Assembly: GCF_000238315.3 (NCBI RefSeq)
Contig: NZ_CP011925.1
Coordinates: 1,170,805-1,234,804 of the forward strand
Source: Pseudoalteromonas piscicida
GTDB lineage: Bacteria; Pseudomonadota; Gammaproteobacteria; Enterobacterales; Alteromonadaceae
Direction of reading: 5' to 3'
DNA: 64,000 bases
A program made the translations under genes and the position numbers. Of this stretch, positions 36,852 to 47,224 are shown piece after piece. Every line of letters starts with the position of its first letter. Position 1 is the stretch's first letter. The notes under the pieces are model-generated. The model did not search any database. It saw only the letters and a list, made by a program, of their open reading frames with translations, and was not told the DNA's origin.

Positions 36852-38786
36852 TTATAACGCGCGCTCCATGATCAGTGCTTTTGCCGTGTCATACTTTACG
36901 CCGGATAAGCTACCAAACCCCTCAAGTTGTCTGAATTTATATTTAGTAAAATAGGGGCAATTTAAACCTAACAAAAACGAAGTTTTGAGATGAGTTGAAA
37001 AATTAACGCCGCGTTGCAATGCAAAATGTGACGCGTCTCTTAGAATATTTCGTGTTGTTTCAATATCTAATTCCCGGTTCTCTTGTGCATTGACGATCAA
37101 ATGCTTACCGCTGCAGACCCCGCAATGACCGCATTGTTCTGGAGCGTGCATATCTCCGAAGTAGCTGGCAAGCGCTTTGTGATAGCATGAGGTCAGTTGG
37201 AAAAATTTAAGTAAATGTCTTAGTCGTGCAAGTTCGCCTTGCTCTTTAATTTGTGATTGCTGATAGAAAGACTCAATCAGTTCATTAATGTTTACTTGTT
37301 GAGGAGGCTTTGAATAAACCGACGTATATTTAGCGACTTTTACGTCAATCAGTTGTTGGTTTTGCAAATATTCAACGACTTCTTGGACTTTAGTCAGTGG
37401 GATGTTTTGCTCGCTTAGTGCTTGATGTGAAAGCAATCCCCATTTCTTTTTGAATTCAAAACACGAGAATAGCTGAGTCAAAAACAGTTGCCGCTCGGGC
37501 GAGTACTTGGCTAATATTTTATCTTTGTCTTGGATGAATGCGATGCTTAGCTCTGCAAAATAGCTGTAGTTTACCTGTAAGTAACCTTGCAGTTCTAGCT
37601 GGACGATAAGTGTTTTTAGTACCAATTGATTAATATTGGTTTTGTAAGCGAGATCGTATTCATTGAGGTGATAATCTGTAGCTGGATCACCGAAAATTTC
37701 GTTAAAAAGCTGTATTAATGACTCTCGCTCTAATGCACCGGCATAAACGAAGTTCTCTAATGTAGCAATTTTTTCATTATTAATTAAAGCAACACAATGT
37801 GCATTCTCGCCATCTCTCCCCGCCCTACCCACTTCTTGGCTATATCCCTCAATAGATTTTGGCATATCATAATGTAGTACCCAGCGAACATCGGGTTTGT
37901 CTACACCCATACCAAATGCAATGGTAGCTACAACGATAAGGTTAGCCTTCGTTAGAAAGTCGGCCTGGATTTGGGCCTTTTTCTCGCTCTGCAACGATGC
38001 ATGAAAAGCTACTGCAGGAAAGCCACAGGCAGTTATCATTTTTGCTACTTCTTCTGCTTGCTTTTGCTGCGTGACATAAACGATACCTGCGCCTTTTGCC
38101 TTTTTTAAAAAGGCGAGTAAATATTCGTCTTTTTGAGATTCGCTAATATGCACCGCACTTAAGAACAGATTCCTTCGATAAAAGCCCGTTCTAACGATAT
38201 TTTGATCGGTTACATCGAATTTACCCGCCATATCGCGTGCTACTTTATTTGTTGCTGTCGCGGTGAGTAATAGCACTTGGTTGATACCAAGTTCATGTCG
38301 ATATTTAGCCACTTTTAGGTAATCTGGTCTGAAATTATGTCCCCACTCAGAAATACAATGCGCCTCATCAATGACAAGAAAAGAGATATTGCTTTTTGAT
38401 AACAAAGTACGTGCTTTTTGGCTATTCAGCCGCTCGACTGAAATAAAGAGGACTTTAAGTGCATTGTTTCGTACTGCATTTTCTATGCGCAACGTTTCTT
38501 CTTTGCTTTGAGTACTATCAAGACAAGCCGTTGCAACCCCTTTACTTTGCAGGTAATCCCGTTGTTCATGCATCAGTGCTAATAGTGGTGAAACGACTAA
38601 GCACACTCCTTGCTTCATGATTGCTGGTAACTGATAACACAGCGACTTGCCAGCACCAGTTGCAAAAATAGCGATTGTACTTTGACCTTTAAGTATAGAT
38701 TCTATAACTTCCGATTGCCCCGGACGAAGTGTCGTATGTCCAAATGTACTTTGTAGTGTTTGAAAGAGTTGCTGTTGTTGAGTCAT
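36852..38786 (-). CDS. RecQ-family ATP-dependent DNA helicase
   Basis: A 644-residue superfamily 2 helicase. Motif 0 has TTLRPGQSEVI, Walker A is ATGAGKSLCYQLPA (Lys47), the DEAH box is LVIDEAHCISEWGHNFRPDY (the aromatic-rich loop of RecQ), and motif VI is GYSQEVGRAGRDG. The C-terminal zinc-binding cluster is CYHKALASYFGD...CGHCGVC. No HRDC domain is evident, so it is a RecQ-like paralogue rather than a certain recQ orthologue. Its start overlaps the previous gene's stop by 4 bases (38783-38786). Confidence 0.9.
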   Translation of the reverse strand: MTQQQQLFQTLQSTFGHTTLRPGQSEVIESILKGQSTIAIFATGAGKSLCYQLPAIMKQGVCLVVSPLLALMHEQRDYLQSKGVATACLDSTQSKEETLRIENAVRNNALKVLFISVERLNSQKARTLLSKSNISFLVIDEAHCISEWGHNFRPDYLKVAKYRHELGINQVLLLTATATNKVARDMAGKFDVTDQNIVRTGFYRRNLFLSAVHISESQKDEYLLAFLKKAKGAGIVYVTQQKQAEEVAKMITACGFPAVAFHASLQSEKKAQIQADFLTKANLIVVATIAFGMGVDKPDVRWVLHYDMPKSIEGYSQEVGRAGRDGENAHCVALINNEKIATLENFVYAGALERESLIQLFNEIFGDPATDYHLNEYDLAYKTNINQLVLKTLIVQLELQGYLQVNYSYFAELSIAFIQDKDKILAKYSPERQLFLTQLFSCFEFKKKWGLLSHQALSEQNIPLTKVQEVVEYLQNQQLIDVKVAKYTSVYSKPPQQVNINELIESFYQQSQIKEQGELARLRHLLKFFQLTSCYHKALASYFGDMHAPEQCGHCGVCSGKHLIVNAQENRELDIETTRNILRDASHFALQRGVNFSTHLKTSFLLGLNCPYFTKYKFRQLEGFGSLSGVKYDTAKALIMERAL

Positions 38787-39544
38787 CCTGAATCTTTTCT
38801 ATATTTTTCTGAGATATTCGCTATTGTGCCATTTAAATTGGTGATTGCTTCATTGACGCGCTCAATGTCACTACGCTTAAATGCATGACGTCCAAGCATA
38901 AAATGTATAGCGTTATCGTTAACTACATAAGGGTGTAGCTGAATGCTTTGATAGCCTAGCTTGTTGATATAGTAGTAGCCTGCGTCTTCATCTTCAATCA
39001 GAAAATCAACGCGGTTTTTAGCCACCATTTCTATTCGTCTGTCTAAGCTCGCGATTTCAAACAATCGCTTGTCGTACCAATCGATTTTTTTTATTTGTTT
39101 GACTTCCTCACCATAGTAGGCTCCGGGATTAGCCGTAAATGTATATCCAGCAGAAAACAACTCAATCAAGTTACTATCGAGATCTATTTCCTTGTTAGCA
39201 AACAAGCGCATCTTTTCACGCCGATATGGCGAGGAAAAATAAGCAATTTTTGCTCTATCAACGCTAAAGCTTGCGGATGGCAGGACATCAATTAAGCCCT
39301 TCTCAAGCTCGGTGATCCCCCGTGCCGACGAAGGAAGTTGAATGAACTCGATACAAAACCCAGCGCGCTCAAACACTGCTCTAGTGATATCTACGTCTAT
39401 GCCATAAGGACGAGTGCCATACATAACAAAAGGCGGCCAGCTAGAGCCAATGCCGATTTTTAGGGGTGACTGACCCGCGCAGTCGGAAGCGTAGCTTTTC
39501 GAAAAAACTAAAACGAATAATAAAACGGATAAACGAATAAGCAC
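38783..39544 (-). CDS. Periplasmic solute-binding protein (SBP_bac_3 type)
   Basis: A 253-residue exported protein with a signal peptide (about residues 1-19, ending SYA). The amino-acid-binding-protein fold is marked by LKIGIGSSWPPFVMYGTRPYGIDVDITRAVFERAGF near the N-terminus and RIEMVAKNRVDFLIEDEDAGYYY in the second lobe. No ABC permease or ATPase is nearby, so it may be a stand-alone sensor-like binding protein. It starts with GTG and overlaps recQ by ATGA. Confidence 0.8.
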   Translation of the reverse strand: MLIRLSVLLFVLVFSKSYASDCAGQSPLKIGIGSSWPPFVMYGTRPYGIDVDITRAVFERAGFCIEFIQLPSSARGITELEKGLIDVLPSASFSVDRAKIAYFSSPYRREKMRLFANKEIDLDSNLIELFSAGYTFTANPGAYYGEEVKQIKKIDWYDKRLFEIASLDRRIEMVAKNRVDFLIEDEDAGYYYINKLGYQSIQLHPYVVNDNAIHFMLGRHAFKRSDIERVNEAITNLNGTIANISEKYRKDSG

Positions 39545-39664
39545 TGCCAGAACTTATGACTCTTTTATGAAGTTCATTACGTCATTATGAAAGACCAAGC
39601 AGAAAAAGAAAGAAGAAATTGCTGATAAAAGGCAGATAATGGGTAACTTTATGTTTATGTGAAT

Positions 39665-39691
39665 AAAAAATGAGCTTGACTGGCAAGCTCA
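39665..39691 (-). terminator. Terminator of the chitin operon
   Basis: TGAGCTTG (39671-39678) and CAAGCTCA (39684-39691) form the stem. The minus strand then reads six T residues. It is 20 bases past the chiA stop. Confidence 0.85.
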
Positions 39692-39710
39692 TTAATTGGG
39701 GATGGTTAGA

Positions 39711-42179
39711 TTAGTTAGTTACTGCCTTCCATACATCTGTGGTTCCAGGTTCTTCACCTTGAGTCCACCATTTTGCTTCAAAGACATTGCTGTTATGAAT
39801 TACTCGGTCGCCACCGACATAAACTGTTGATCGATCCCAAGTAGGATATTGAGCGCCACCGTCTTTAATCGTGACATTAAATGTTGTGTCAACAGCGTTA
39901 ACGCCGTCTGATACGGTAACAGTTACCGGGACGGTTGTGTCGGCTGTGACATTTGCAGCAGTAATAGTCGCTGAGCTACCATTTGCTACTACGCTTAGCT
40001 CGGCTGGTACACTCCAGCTATAGCTAAGTGCTGCGCCTTCAGGGTCAGTTGCTGACACATTGACAGTAGCCGAGGCCCCTTCGTTAACCGAAATATCTGA
40101 AACCGGTGTAACGACAGGCGCTGCATTTGCACCTTCTGGGTTTACAACAACAACGATTGTTTTGGTTGTTGATAACGCCCCATCATTGACCGTTACAGTC
40201 AAGTCGTAACTTGTCTGTTGAGCGACTGAAGGAGCAGTTACAGCCACAGCTGCGGTGTTGTTAGCAGACAAAGCCAAACCAGGCGCAGCAACCCATGAAT
40301 AGGTTAATGGATCATTGTCTAAATCGCTTGCTTGCGCATCGACATTCACAACCTGACCTGAGGTCACATTGATTGGTCCAGAAACCCCGATAGTAGGAGC
40401 GCGATTAGGGATTTCACCTGCTGTAAGACCATCATACATTGCATTTAGAATGTCGCCATTATCAGCGTCAATTTCCCAACCAAATAAACCAGCTAGTTGA
40501 TGAGTGTTTGCATACTGGCCTTTTGCGATAACGCTGCGTGGGCTATCGTAAGTGATGAGTTTACCGTTACTTCTGTTCCAAACATATGCTGCTTGTGCTT
40601 GCTCATCGTAGCCTACTTCATAACCATTAACGCCTGAACCACCTTGGCCTACAGCGTTTGCTGCAATAGCCTTGTAATCCATAATGCCCGGCTCCCAAAC
40701 ACCTTCACTTGTAGAACCTGTCAATGGGCCATTACCCGGCGCCGTCATTGGATTACCTGGAATGGCTGCATTTGCATCTAGCACACCTTCCCAGCCGCGG
40801 CCGTACATTGCAACGCCCATAACGAGCTTAGAGGGCTGCACACCTTGTTGAAGTAACAACTGAATTGCATGGTCGCCAGTATATGCTGGGCCTTTACATG
40901 GCACTCCATTGTCGTCAACGCCTGTACCGTTACATTCGTCTGTGCTGAGATGAGAGCCACAATAGATACCGGTTTGATGACCCGTTTCATTGTTCCAAGC
41001 ACCATAGAAGTCATAGGTCATCGCAAAGATATAATCCATATACTGTTGGGCAGCTTGGTAATCTACATCTTCAATCTTGTCATAACCCGCACCTATTGCA
41101 GAAGTGAGCTCATATTGACGTCCGGTTTCAGCCTCTAACTCATCCAGCATTGCTCGAAGTTCTTGCATTAGCGCCACATATGCTGGACCGTCGTTAATTG
41201 GATCGCCCAAGTCTGGGTTTGGACCATCACCACCTGGGAATTCCCAGTCGATATCTACACCGTCATAAAACTTCCACGTTTTAAGAAATTGTTTTACAGA
41301 CGCCACGAAAGTGTCGCGGTTTGCTTTGTTTGTAAAGCCATGGAATGGGTCAGATAGCGTCCATCCACCGACTGAAGGCAGAATTTTAAGGTCCGGATAA
41401 CGTTGTTTTAGCGCCATTAATTGAGAATATACACCGCGAATAGGATCTTTTGCATCCACCCCTGGCATAGATTTTTGCACTGCAGCCCAAGGGTCGTGAA
41501 TGACGACTTCATAATCTTGGGAGTCAGCACATGCAGTTTGAAGCGCTCTCCAACTATTACCATTTTCGATGGATTTGAGTGATTCGTTAGGTCCGCAAAT
41601 CGGAATAAAGCCATATAAAATGTGCGATAAGTTATGAGCTGGGATCTTAGTTACGTCATAATTACAGCCATATATGCCCCATTCGACGAAATATGCACCC
41701 GTTACACGGCCTGGTATTGTACCGTTATTACGGTTGTTCGGATCTACATTCATAGGAAGTGGCGCTAGATGTGCACCGTCAGTGTCGGCAATGACGATTT
41801 CTTTCCCTGCGCTTCTTGCACATACGGTACCTTCACACAGTTCTAAATAAAGCTGATGGCGACCCGATTTAGTGTAGGGGAATTGTACTACCCCACTTTT
41901 AGTACCAGCTGCAAGCGTGCCTTGGTTTACGAGGAGATCATCAAAATATACTTTATAGTTATCACCGCCAGAGCCACTCCATGCATTCCATTTGATGCTA
42001 ATATCGACAACATCTTTTGCTTTTACCAGTTGCTTGTAAGAGCCAAGCCCATCTACGTTAACTTCAACGAACGAATACTGTTGTGGCTGCCAATCTAATG
42101 TTGGTGTTGAAGGGGCTGCAAGTGCCCCGCCACTCAGTAAGGCAAATCCTATATAGCTGGTTATTTTATTAAGTTTCAT
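39711..42179 (-). CDS. chiA: GH18 chitinase A with Ig-like repeats and chitin-binding module
   Basis: A secreted 822-residue chitinase. Signal peptide ends GGALA (about residue 21). A ChiA N-terminal fibronectin-like domain (about 25-135) precedes the GH18 barrel (about 150-595) with the catalytic DGVDIDWEF, general acid Glu313. Two Ig/PKD-like repeats follow (about 600-770), and a C-terminal ChtBD3/CBM5-12 module (YPTWDRSTVYVGGDRV...EAKWWTQ). I moved the start 36 bases inward to the ATG with AAGG-TTGAAG before it. It releases mainly chitobiose in the family. It is third in the chitin operon. Confidence 0.93.
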   Translation of the reverse strand: MKLNKITSYIGFALLSGGALAAPSTPTLDWQPQQYSFVEVNVDGLGSYKQLVKAKDVVDISIKWNAWSGSGGDNYKVYFDDLLVNQGTLAAGTKSGVVQFPYTKSGRHQLYLELCEGTVCARSAGKEIVIADTDGAHLAPLPMNVDPNNRNNGTIPGRVTGAYFVEWGIYGCNYDVTKIPAHNLSHILYGFIPICGPNESLKSIENGNSWRALQTACADSQDYEVVIHDPWAAVQKSMPGVDAKDPIRGVYSQLMALKQRYPDLKILPSVGGWTLSDPFHGFTNKANRDTFVASVKQFLKTWKFYDGVDIDWEFPGGDGPNPDLGDPINDGPAYVALMQELRAMLDELEAETGRQYELTSAIGAGYDKIEDVDYQAAQQYMDYIFAMTYDFYGAWNNETGHQTGIYCGSHLSTDECNGTGVDDNGVPCKGPAYTGDHAIQLLLQQGVQPSKLVMGVAMYGRGWEGVLDANAAIPGNPMTAPGNGPLTGSTSEGVWEPGIMDYKAIAANAVGQGGSGVNGYEVGYDEQAQAAYVWNRSNGKLITYDSPRSVIAKGQYANTHQLAGLFGWEIDADNGDILNAMYDGLTAGEIPNRAPTIGVSGPINVTSGQVVNVDAQASDLDNDPLTYSWVAAPGLALSANNTAAVAVTAPSVAQQTSYDLTVTVNDGALSTTKTIVVVVNPEGANAAPVVTPVSDISVNEGASATVNVSATDPEGAALSYSWSVPAELSVVANGSSATITAANVTADTTVPVTVTVSDGVNAVDTTFNVTIKDGGAQYPTWDRSTVYVGGDRVIHNSNVFEAKWWTQGEEPGTTDVWKAVTN

Positions 42180-42231
42180 ATCTTCAACCTTATTGTAGTT
42201 ACATGTTGTACCCAATTAATTTGGGTTTTCT

Positions 42232-43659
42232 TTAAATTGCTTTCCAAACATCGGATGCGCCGGGCTCTTCTCCCTGCGTCCACCACTTAGCTTCATACAC
42301 TTTCTGTTGATGCGTTACTCTGTCGCCTGCGACATAGGTAGTTGTACTATTCCAAGCTGGGTATTGGTTATTGGTGCTATCTTGAACGGTAATTGAGAAA
42401 CTTACGGTCGTGCTTGCTTTGCCATCGGTGACATTAAGTTCAGCCTCAAAGGTTTGATCAGCCGTCACTTCAGGCGTTGAGATGGAAATCGTGTCACCTT
42501 CGCCACTAAAGCTAAGCGGTGCAGGAATACTCCAAATGAATGTTAGTGGGTCATTTTGGTCGTCAAACGCATGAGCATGCACCGTCGCTTGGCTATTTTC
42601 TGCGATGCTTTGGTTAGAAATTGGATTTACCGTAGGAGCGGTGTTGTCACCCCCTTTTACAACGCTAAGATTGCTGGTGTAAGCGGCATGTGGCAAAAAT
42701 ACTTCGTTTGCTAATAAGGCGTTTGCATCAAACGCAATTGAACCGTCCGGTTGCTTAACACCAATGTTGACCTTATTTCCGTAATTGCTATTAAGGTAAA
42801 GAGCCAACTCAGCTTGCCATGTTGATGCATTAGTGGAGGTTACATTCAAGTTATGGCTAATTAATTCATTCCCGGATTGATCAAACGTCCTAAACCACAC
42901 GCTATCACCGGCTTTAGCATCTTGCCCTTGCTTTAAGAAATAGCCGCTGCTCACCCATTCTGGTGGCGTGCCTGTTGAGGTTATTGTGATATCAGAGCAA
43001 TTGTAAAATCCCTCTCCTGCGACATCAAACCGCTGCCAACGGGTATATAAAACTGCATTGCCCTCACGGCCTTGCGGTATATCTATTTCCATTTTATAGA
43101 AGCGTTTACCTTCAGGATCCACAACGAAATCAATATTGCCAAATTCATTAATAAGCTCTAAATCATTCCAAGTCAGAGGAGATGTATCGCCATCGTAGTT
43201 TGGCTTTGACAAGAAGAACTGCCAAAAACTGGGATTATGAGGTGTTGTCGCCCTAAAGCTAATGGCAAGTTTATTTTGAGCGTTTGGCTCTACAACTGTA
43301 CGCTGCCAGTGTGGTGAGACAACACTCATGCCACTTTTGTTTGGGTCACCGGCTGAGCAAAGCGTACCATTGGGGATATTCGCTTTTACTGCCTCTAGAT
43401 TATTGTAGTCAGCGGTATTGGTCGAAAATTCATGCTCTTGCACAAACTGAAAATGGCCTGAGTCCAAAAAAGCCGCTCGACATGCTAGGTTTGGGATATT
43501 TGATCCATCATCCGGCCACCAATAACCTCCTTGCGCTTGACAGATCGCCTGCCTTGCTTTGGGAAAGTCCATAAAACCATGAGCTGAAACTGCGCTTGAA
43601 ATCAAAGCTGAGGTTGCGCCAAAAAGACCAAGCGCATATTTACGGTGTAAACTATTCAT
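42232..43659 (-). CDS. AA10 lytic polysaccharide monooxygenase (GbpA-like)
   Basis: A secreted 475-residue copper enzyme that cleaves crystalline chitin oxidatively. The signal peptide ends AVSA, leaving His27 as the mature N-terminal residue (HGFMDFPKARQ), which with the His of SPHWQRTVV forms the copper histidine brace. AA10 spans about residues 27-205. GbpA-like middle domain, an Ig/PKD-like repeat and a C-terminal ChtBD3 module (YPAWNSTTTYVAGDRV) follow. The start was moved to the internal ATG where the signal peptide begins (MNSLHRKY). It lies between the two chitinases, spaced about 50 bases from each. Confidence 0.93.
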   Translation of the reverse strand: MNSLHRKYALGLFGATSALISSAVSAHGFMDFPKARQAICQAQGGYWWPDDGSNIPNLACRAAFLDSGHFQFVQEHEFSTNTADYNNLEAVKANIPNGTLCSAGDPNKSGMSVVSPHWQRTVVEPNAQNKLAISFRATTPHNPSFWQFFLSKPNYDGDTSPLTWNDLELINEFGNIDFVVDPEGKRFYKMEIDIPQGREGNAVLYTRWQRFDVAGEGFYNCSDITITSTGTPPEWVSSGYFLKQGQDAKAGDSVWFRTFDQSGNELISHNLNVTSTNASTWQAELALYLNSNYGNKVNIGVKQPDGSIAFDANALLANEVFLPHAAYTSNLSVVKGGDNTAPTVNPISNQSIAENSQATVHAHAFDDQNDPLTFIWSIPAPLSFSGEGDTISISTPEVTADQTFEAELNVTDGKASTTVSFSITVQDSTNNQYPAWNSTTTYVAGDRVTHQQKVYEAKWWTQGEEPGASDVWKAI

Positions 43660-43705
43660 GCTTATTCGCCTTTTATAAAGGGGAGCAAAGCTCCCCATTT
43701 ATTAT

Positions 43706-46700
43706 TTACAAGTTGCAAGCCTTGGTATAATCGCCGCTAACTGATGGTTGCTTATTGCTCCACCATTTCGCTTCATACACCGCGTTTCCTTCAACAATTA
43801 AATCACCTTGAGCAGCATGCGTGCCCTGTGGTAGGTTCGGGTAAACCACAATTTGACTGATAGGTGTACCTTTACAGCTAGTTACCGGATCTGTAGGCCC
43901 TGTACCAGGTGTTGCGATTGGTAGGTCGCTATATTCACTGGAAAATGCATAGCGGTTACCGTCTTTCTCAACCACAAAGTTAACGGGGCCAGAAATAGGC
44001 ATGTAGTACATGACTTGAGCATTGATAGTTTCGCCGGGAGCAAAAGACTTAGGCGTACCACCCCACTCGTTCACAAGCGTGATCGAGAATCGGTGGAATT
44101 CGTTTTCGAAGCCGCCAATATTATTACCCGCAGCATTCGATCCATTTACGTCCACTGCCATGCCAAGCTTTTCTTGTGCATTCCAGTTAGATTTGAAAAT
44201 TGCCGATGTTGCAACAGGAACATCAAACGAAATTTTTGCGCCACTCAAATCTATCGCTGAGTTATTGGTAAAGGCAAAAGTTGGTGCAATTGGATAGTTA
44301 GCATCTCCAGCTGGGAAATCTTTAGCAACGAATGTGACATCAACTGCAGAAGCTGGTTTTACAAAGGTCTTATTTCCTTGTTTAACGGAGTATGGCGTGC
44401 CACTTTGGTTAAACTTGTTGTAGGCTAAGCTTGTTAGCGATGAACCCATGAAATATTCATTTTTGCTTACATCATAATCGAAGTCACCAGTAAGCTCCCA
44501 GAACATGATTCCGCCTAGTTCTTGGTTGATGACATAGTCGACTTTCGCAGCCATTGACTCTTCATCTTCAATGGATAAGAAAACATTCTTGCTGGCATTC
44601 CAGAGCCAAGGAGCAACCGCGACGGAATCATAATGGCGGGCATAGGTACCGCTAATCTGATGCTCTGGGTTGTTAACTGGATCTAGTCCATAATCACTTA
44701 GGTAACTTCCTAACACGCCATTTTGAAGGTTTTTAACATGCCAAAGCGGATTAGAACCTGCGGGTACTTCTAAGCCAACATCGTTCTTGTCGTGCCACAA
44801 GTTATCGATACCCACAGCACCATTACCACACTTGTTCTTTTCACCGCTGCCAGTCCCCGGAGGACAATCAGCTTGGTTAGGTAATGCAGCTTGCCCCCAA
44901 AGGCCATTTGTACCACCCGTTACATCTCTAAAACCACGAGTATAATAAGGGATACCGATGTTGATGCGCCCTGCAGAGACAGAGCCTCTGAAATATTTGA
45001 CCGCCCAATCAGTGTTTAGGTAACCAATACCTTCAAACTCTTTGGTGCCGTAAACATTCCACTGTTTTAGCTCGGAATCTTCGCCGGTGTCGAATAGCGA
45101 TGCGTTATGGCCAACGTGCTGGTTCCACGCTCCGTGTAAGTCATAAGACATAATATTGACGTAGTCTAGATACTTAGTGACTTGGAATGTCTCCATACCA
45201 CGTAGAAGGTAACCAGAAGATGGTGATGCGATCGTTAATAAATAGTGAGTATTGTCTTGTTGACCTGCTTGGTCTAATGCTTCTCTCAGTTTTTTCATTA
45301 ATACTTGATAAGAAGCATTCAATGCTGCTCGACGCGGGTTTGATATCGCAAAATCATCGGGGTGACCAGAGTCGTTCATAGAAGATGGATATTCATAGTC
45401 AATATCGACACCATCAAAGTTGTATTTACGGATAAATTCAACTGAACTTGCTACAAACGCATCAATACCTGCGTGATTCACGCTGCCATCTGCATTGGTC
45501 GTCATCGTATAGAAACCGCCGCTGGCAATTCGCTTACCTGTTTCGTCGAAGTAGCCACCAGTTTCCGCCCAACCGCCGACTGAGATCAAGGTTTTAACAT
45601 CAGGATGCTGTTTCTTAAATTTGTTCAGCAAGTTAAAATGACCGGTATAAGGAAGAGATGGATCCATCTCTGCACCAGCAACCCCCGGCCAAGTCATATT
45701 CGTCGCTGCATTGTTAGGAGCAGTTGGATTGCCTATTGAAACCTTGTTGTTGGCATCAACGTGCGCGAAAGCATAATTGATGTGGGTGATCTTATCCCAT
45801 GGAATATCATCAACTAAGTAGCTCGGTTGACCATTCTTACCCGTTCTCCAACTGGTAAAGTAACCGATGACGCGTCTAGGGTGATCAGTACCCATTTTTT
45901 CACGGCCATTTTCATCATAGATATCACAGTAGTTAGGCGATATGTTGGGGGTCTGATAAAGACCATGTGGAACACAGCTGTTTACCACTGGCGGTGTTTC
46001 AACCACATTTGCATTGAGTATACTCTCTGCTGTCGCACCAGTATTATCTTCAACAACAAGCTTTAATGTTACGGTGCCCAGTTGCGTTGGTGTCCAAGTG
46101 TGCTGTGCCGGTGCTGTTGTGCTCTCAAATGCGACTTGGCCGTTGATAAGCAGTGTTAGTTTTGCGATTGAGCCGTCTGGATCTGAACCATCAAGAACGA
46201 TGTCTACAGGTTGATTAATAACCAGGTTATTACCTCCGCCTAACGAAAGATTTGCTGTAGGTAACTGATTTCCTGTCGTATTAACGATAACATTAGTTAT
46301 TAATGTGTTGGACACAGCTTGCTTGTCATCTGTTGCAACAACTGAAATTGCGTGTGTTCCAGCGGTTGCTGACCAGTTAAATGAAAAATTATCACCTGTC
46401 GCTGTGGTATCAATACCAACAGACGTGCCATCTACAAAAAACTCTACCTGCGTTACTTGGCCATCGCTATCTGTTGCATTTACAGAAATGGCAACGCTGT
46501 CATTTTCGTTAAAAGCGCTGCCGTCAGCTGGGAGTAAGCTTTGTACTGTAGGTGGTGTGTTGGTGACAACGCTGTCACAGTCGCCCAATTTTTTCCAATC
46601 ATCCCATTGTCCGGAATGGGTAACTGGATCAGCCTGAGTCCACCACTTTGCTTCAAAAGCTTGTTGCGATTTTTGTACTTGAGCACCACCATTATATGCC

Positions 46701-46819
46701 GAACTTTGTGACCATTCAGGTAAACCATCACAATTATAAGCATATGAGTTAGCGCAGAAAATGGCTCCGAGGATCGAAGCCATTTGCGATAATTTAAGGG
46801 TCTTTACATGTTGTTTCAT
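43706..46819 (-). CDS. Multidomain GH18 chitinase with N- and C-terminal chitin-binding modules
   Basis: A secreted chitinase of 1037 residues. Signal peptide to about residue 27 (FCANSYA). An N-terminal ChtBD3-like module (LPEWSQSSAYNGG...EAKWWTQ) and two Ig-like repeats (about 85-270) lead to a GH18 catalytic domain (about 310-760) with DGVDIDYEYP, general acid Glu476. A C-terminal chitin-binding-type domain (about 790-920) and a last CBM5/12-like module (EAKWWSNKQP) follow. The internal ATG at 46819 with GGAGAACC upstream was chosen. It is the first gene of the chitin operon. Confidence 0.92.
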   Translation of the reverse strand: MKQHVKTLKLSQMASILGAIFCANSYAYNCDGLPEWSQSSAYNGGAQVQKSQQAFEAKWWTQADPVTHSGQWDDWKKLGDCDSVVTNTPPTVQSLLPADGSAFNENDSVAISVNATDSDGQVTQVEFFVDGTSVGIDTTATGDNFSFNWSATAGTHAISVVATDDKQAVSNTLITNVIVNTTGNQLPTANLSLGGGNNLVINQPVDIVLDGSDPDGSIAKLTLLINGQVAFESTTAPAQHTWTPTQLGTVTLKLVVEDNTGATAESILNANVVETPPVVNSCVPHGLYQTPNISPNYCDIYDENGREKMGTDHPRRVIGYFTSWRTGKNGQPSYLVDDIPWDKITHINYAFAHVDANNKVSIGNPTAPNNAATNMTWPGVAGAEMDPSLPYTGHFNLLNKFKKQHPDVKTLISVGGWAETGGYFDETGKRIASGGFYTMTTNADGSVNHAGIDAFVASSVEFIRKYNFDGVDIDYEYPSSMNDSGHPDDFAISNPRRAALNASYQVLMKKLREALDQAGQQDNTHYLLTIASPSSGYLLRGMETFQVTKYLDYVNIMSYDLHGAWNQHVGHNASLFDTGEDSELKQWNVYGTKEFEGIGYLNTDWAVKYFRGSVSAGRINIGIPYYTRGFRDVTGGTNGLWGQAALPNQADCPPGTGSGEKNKCGNGAVGIDNLWHDKNDVGLEVPAGSNPLWHVKNLQNGVLGSYLSDYGLDPVNNPEHQISGTYARHYDSVAVAPWLWNASKNVFLSIEDEESMAAKVDYVINQELGGIMFWELTGDFDYDVSKNEYFMGSSLTSLAYNKFNQSGTPYSVKQGNKTFVKPASAVDVTFVAKDFPAGDANYPIAPTFAFTNNSAIDLSGAKISFDVPVATSAIFKSNWNAQEKLGMAVDVNGSNAAGNNIGGFENEFHRFSITLVNEWGGTPKSFAPGETINAQVMYYMPISGPVNFVVEKDGNRYAFSSEYSDLPIATPGTGPTDPVTSCKGTPISQIVVYPNLPQGTHAAQGDLIVEGNAVYEAKWWSNKQPSVSGDYTKACNL

Positions 46820-47224
46820 AGTTTGGTTCTCCAACCATTTATTGTATTTGGTTAACAATAACAACATAAACCTAACACATAAAATCAATATGGCAACAAC
46901 ATTTTTCTCTAGCCGGTAACGTTAACGTAAGCGTAAATTAAGCCATGTTTTTCATCAAAATGTAACACTAAATTATTGATTCATATGCTTAGTTTTGATT
47001 CACTGACACATGGAAATGAAACTGTAATTATTTAATATTAAGCGATAGTTACTAGCCTAGTTCTCTAAAGTTTATACAGTTACTAGTTTGTTTCTTAAGC
47101 ATATATTAAAAAGTTATTAATCAGGTTGAAGGGTAATATTAGACTTAAGGCGTATTTTATCGGTTTCTTGTCGTGGTTTGCTTTTTGAACTAAGTTTAAA
47201 TTAATTCATTTAGGAGATAGAACT
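46820..47224. promoter_or_regulatory. Divergent promoter region, chitin operon / response regulator
   Basis: About 400 AT-rich bases lie between the chitin operon and the divergently transcribed response-regulator gene. Both promoters should be here. I see no operator palindrome I can name. An alternating purine run (CCGGTAACGTTAACGTAAGCG) near 46913-46935 includes the palindrome AACGTTAACGTT-like segment, of unknown meaning. Confidence 0.35.
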
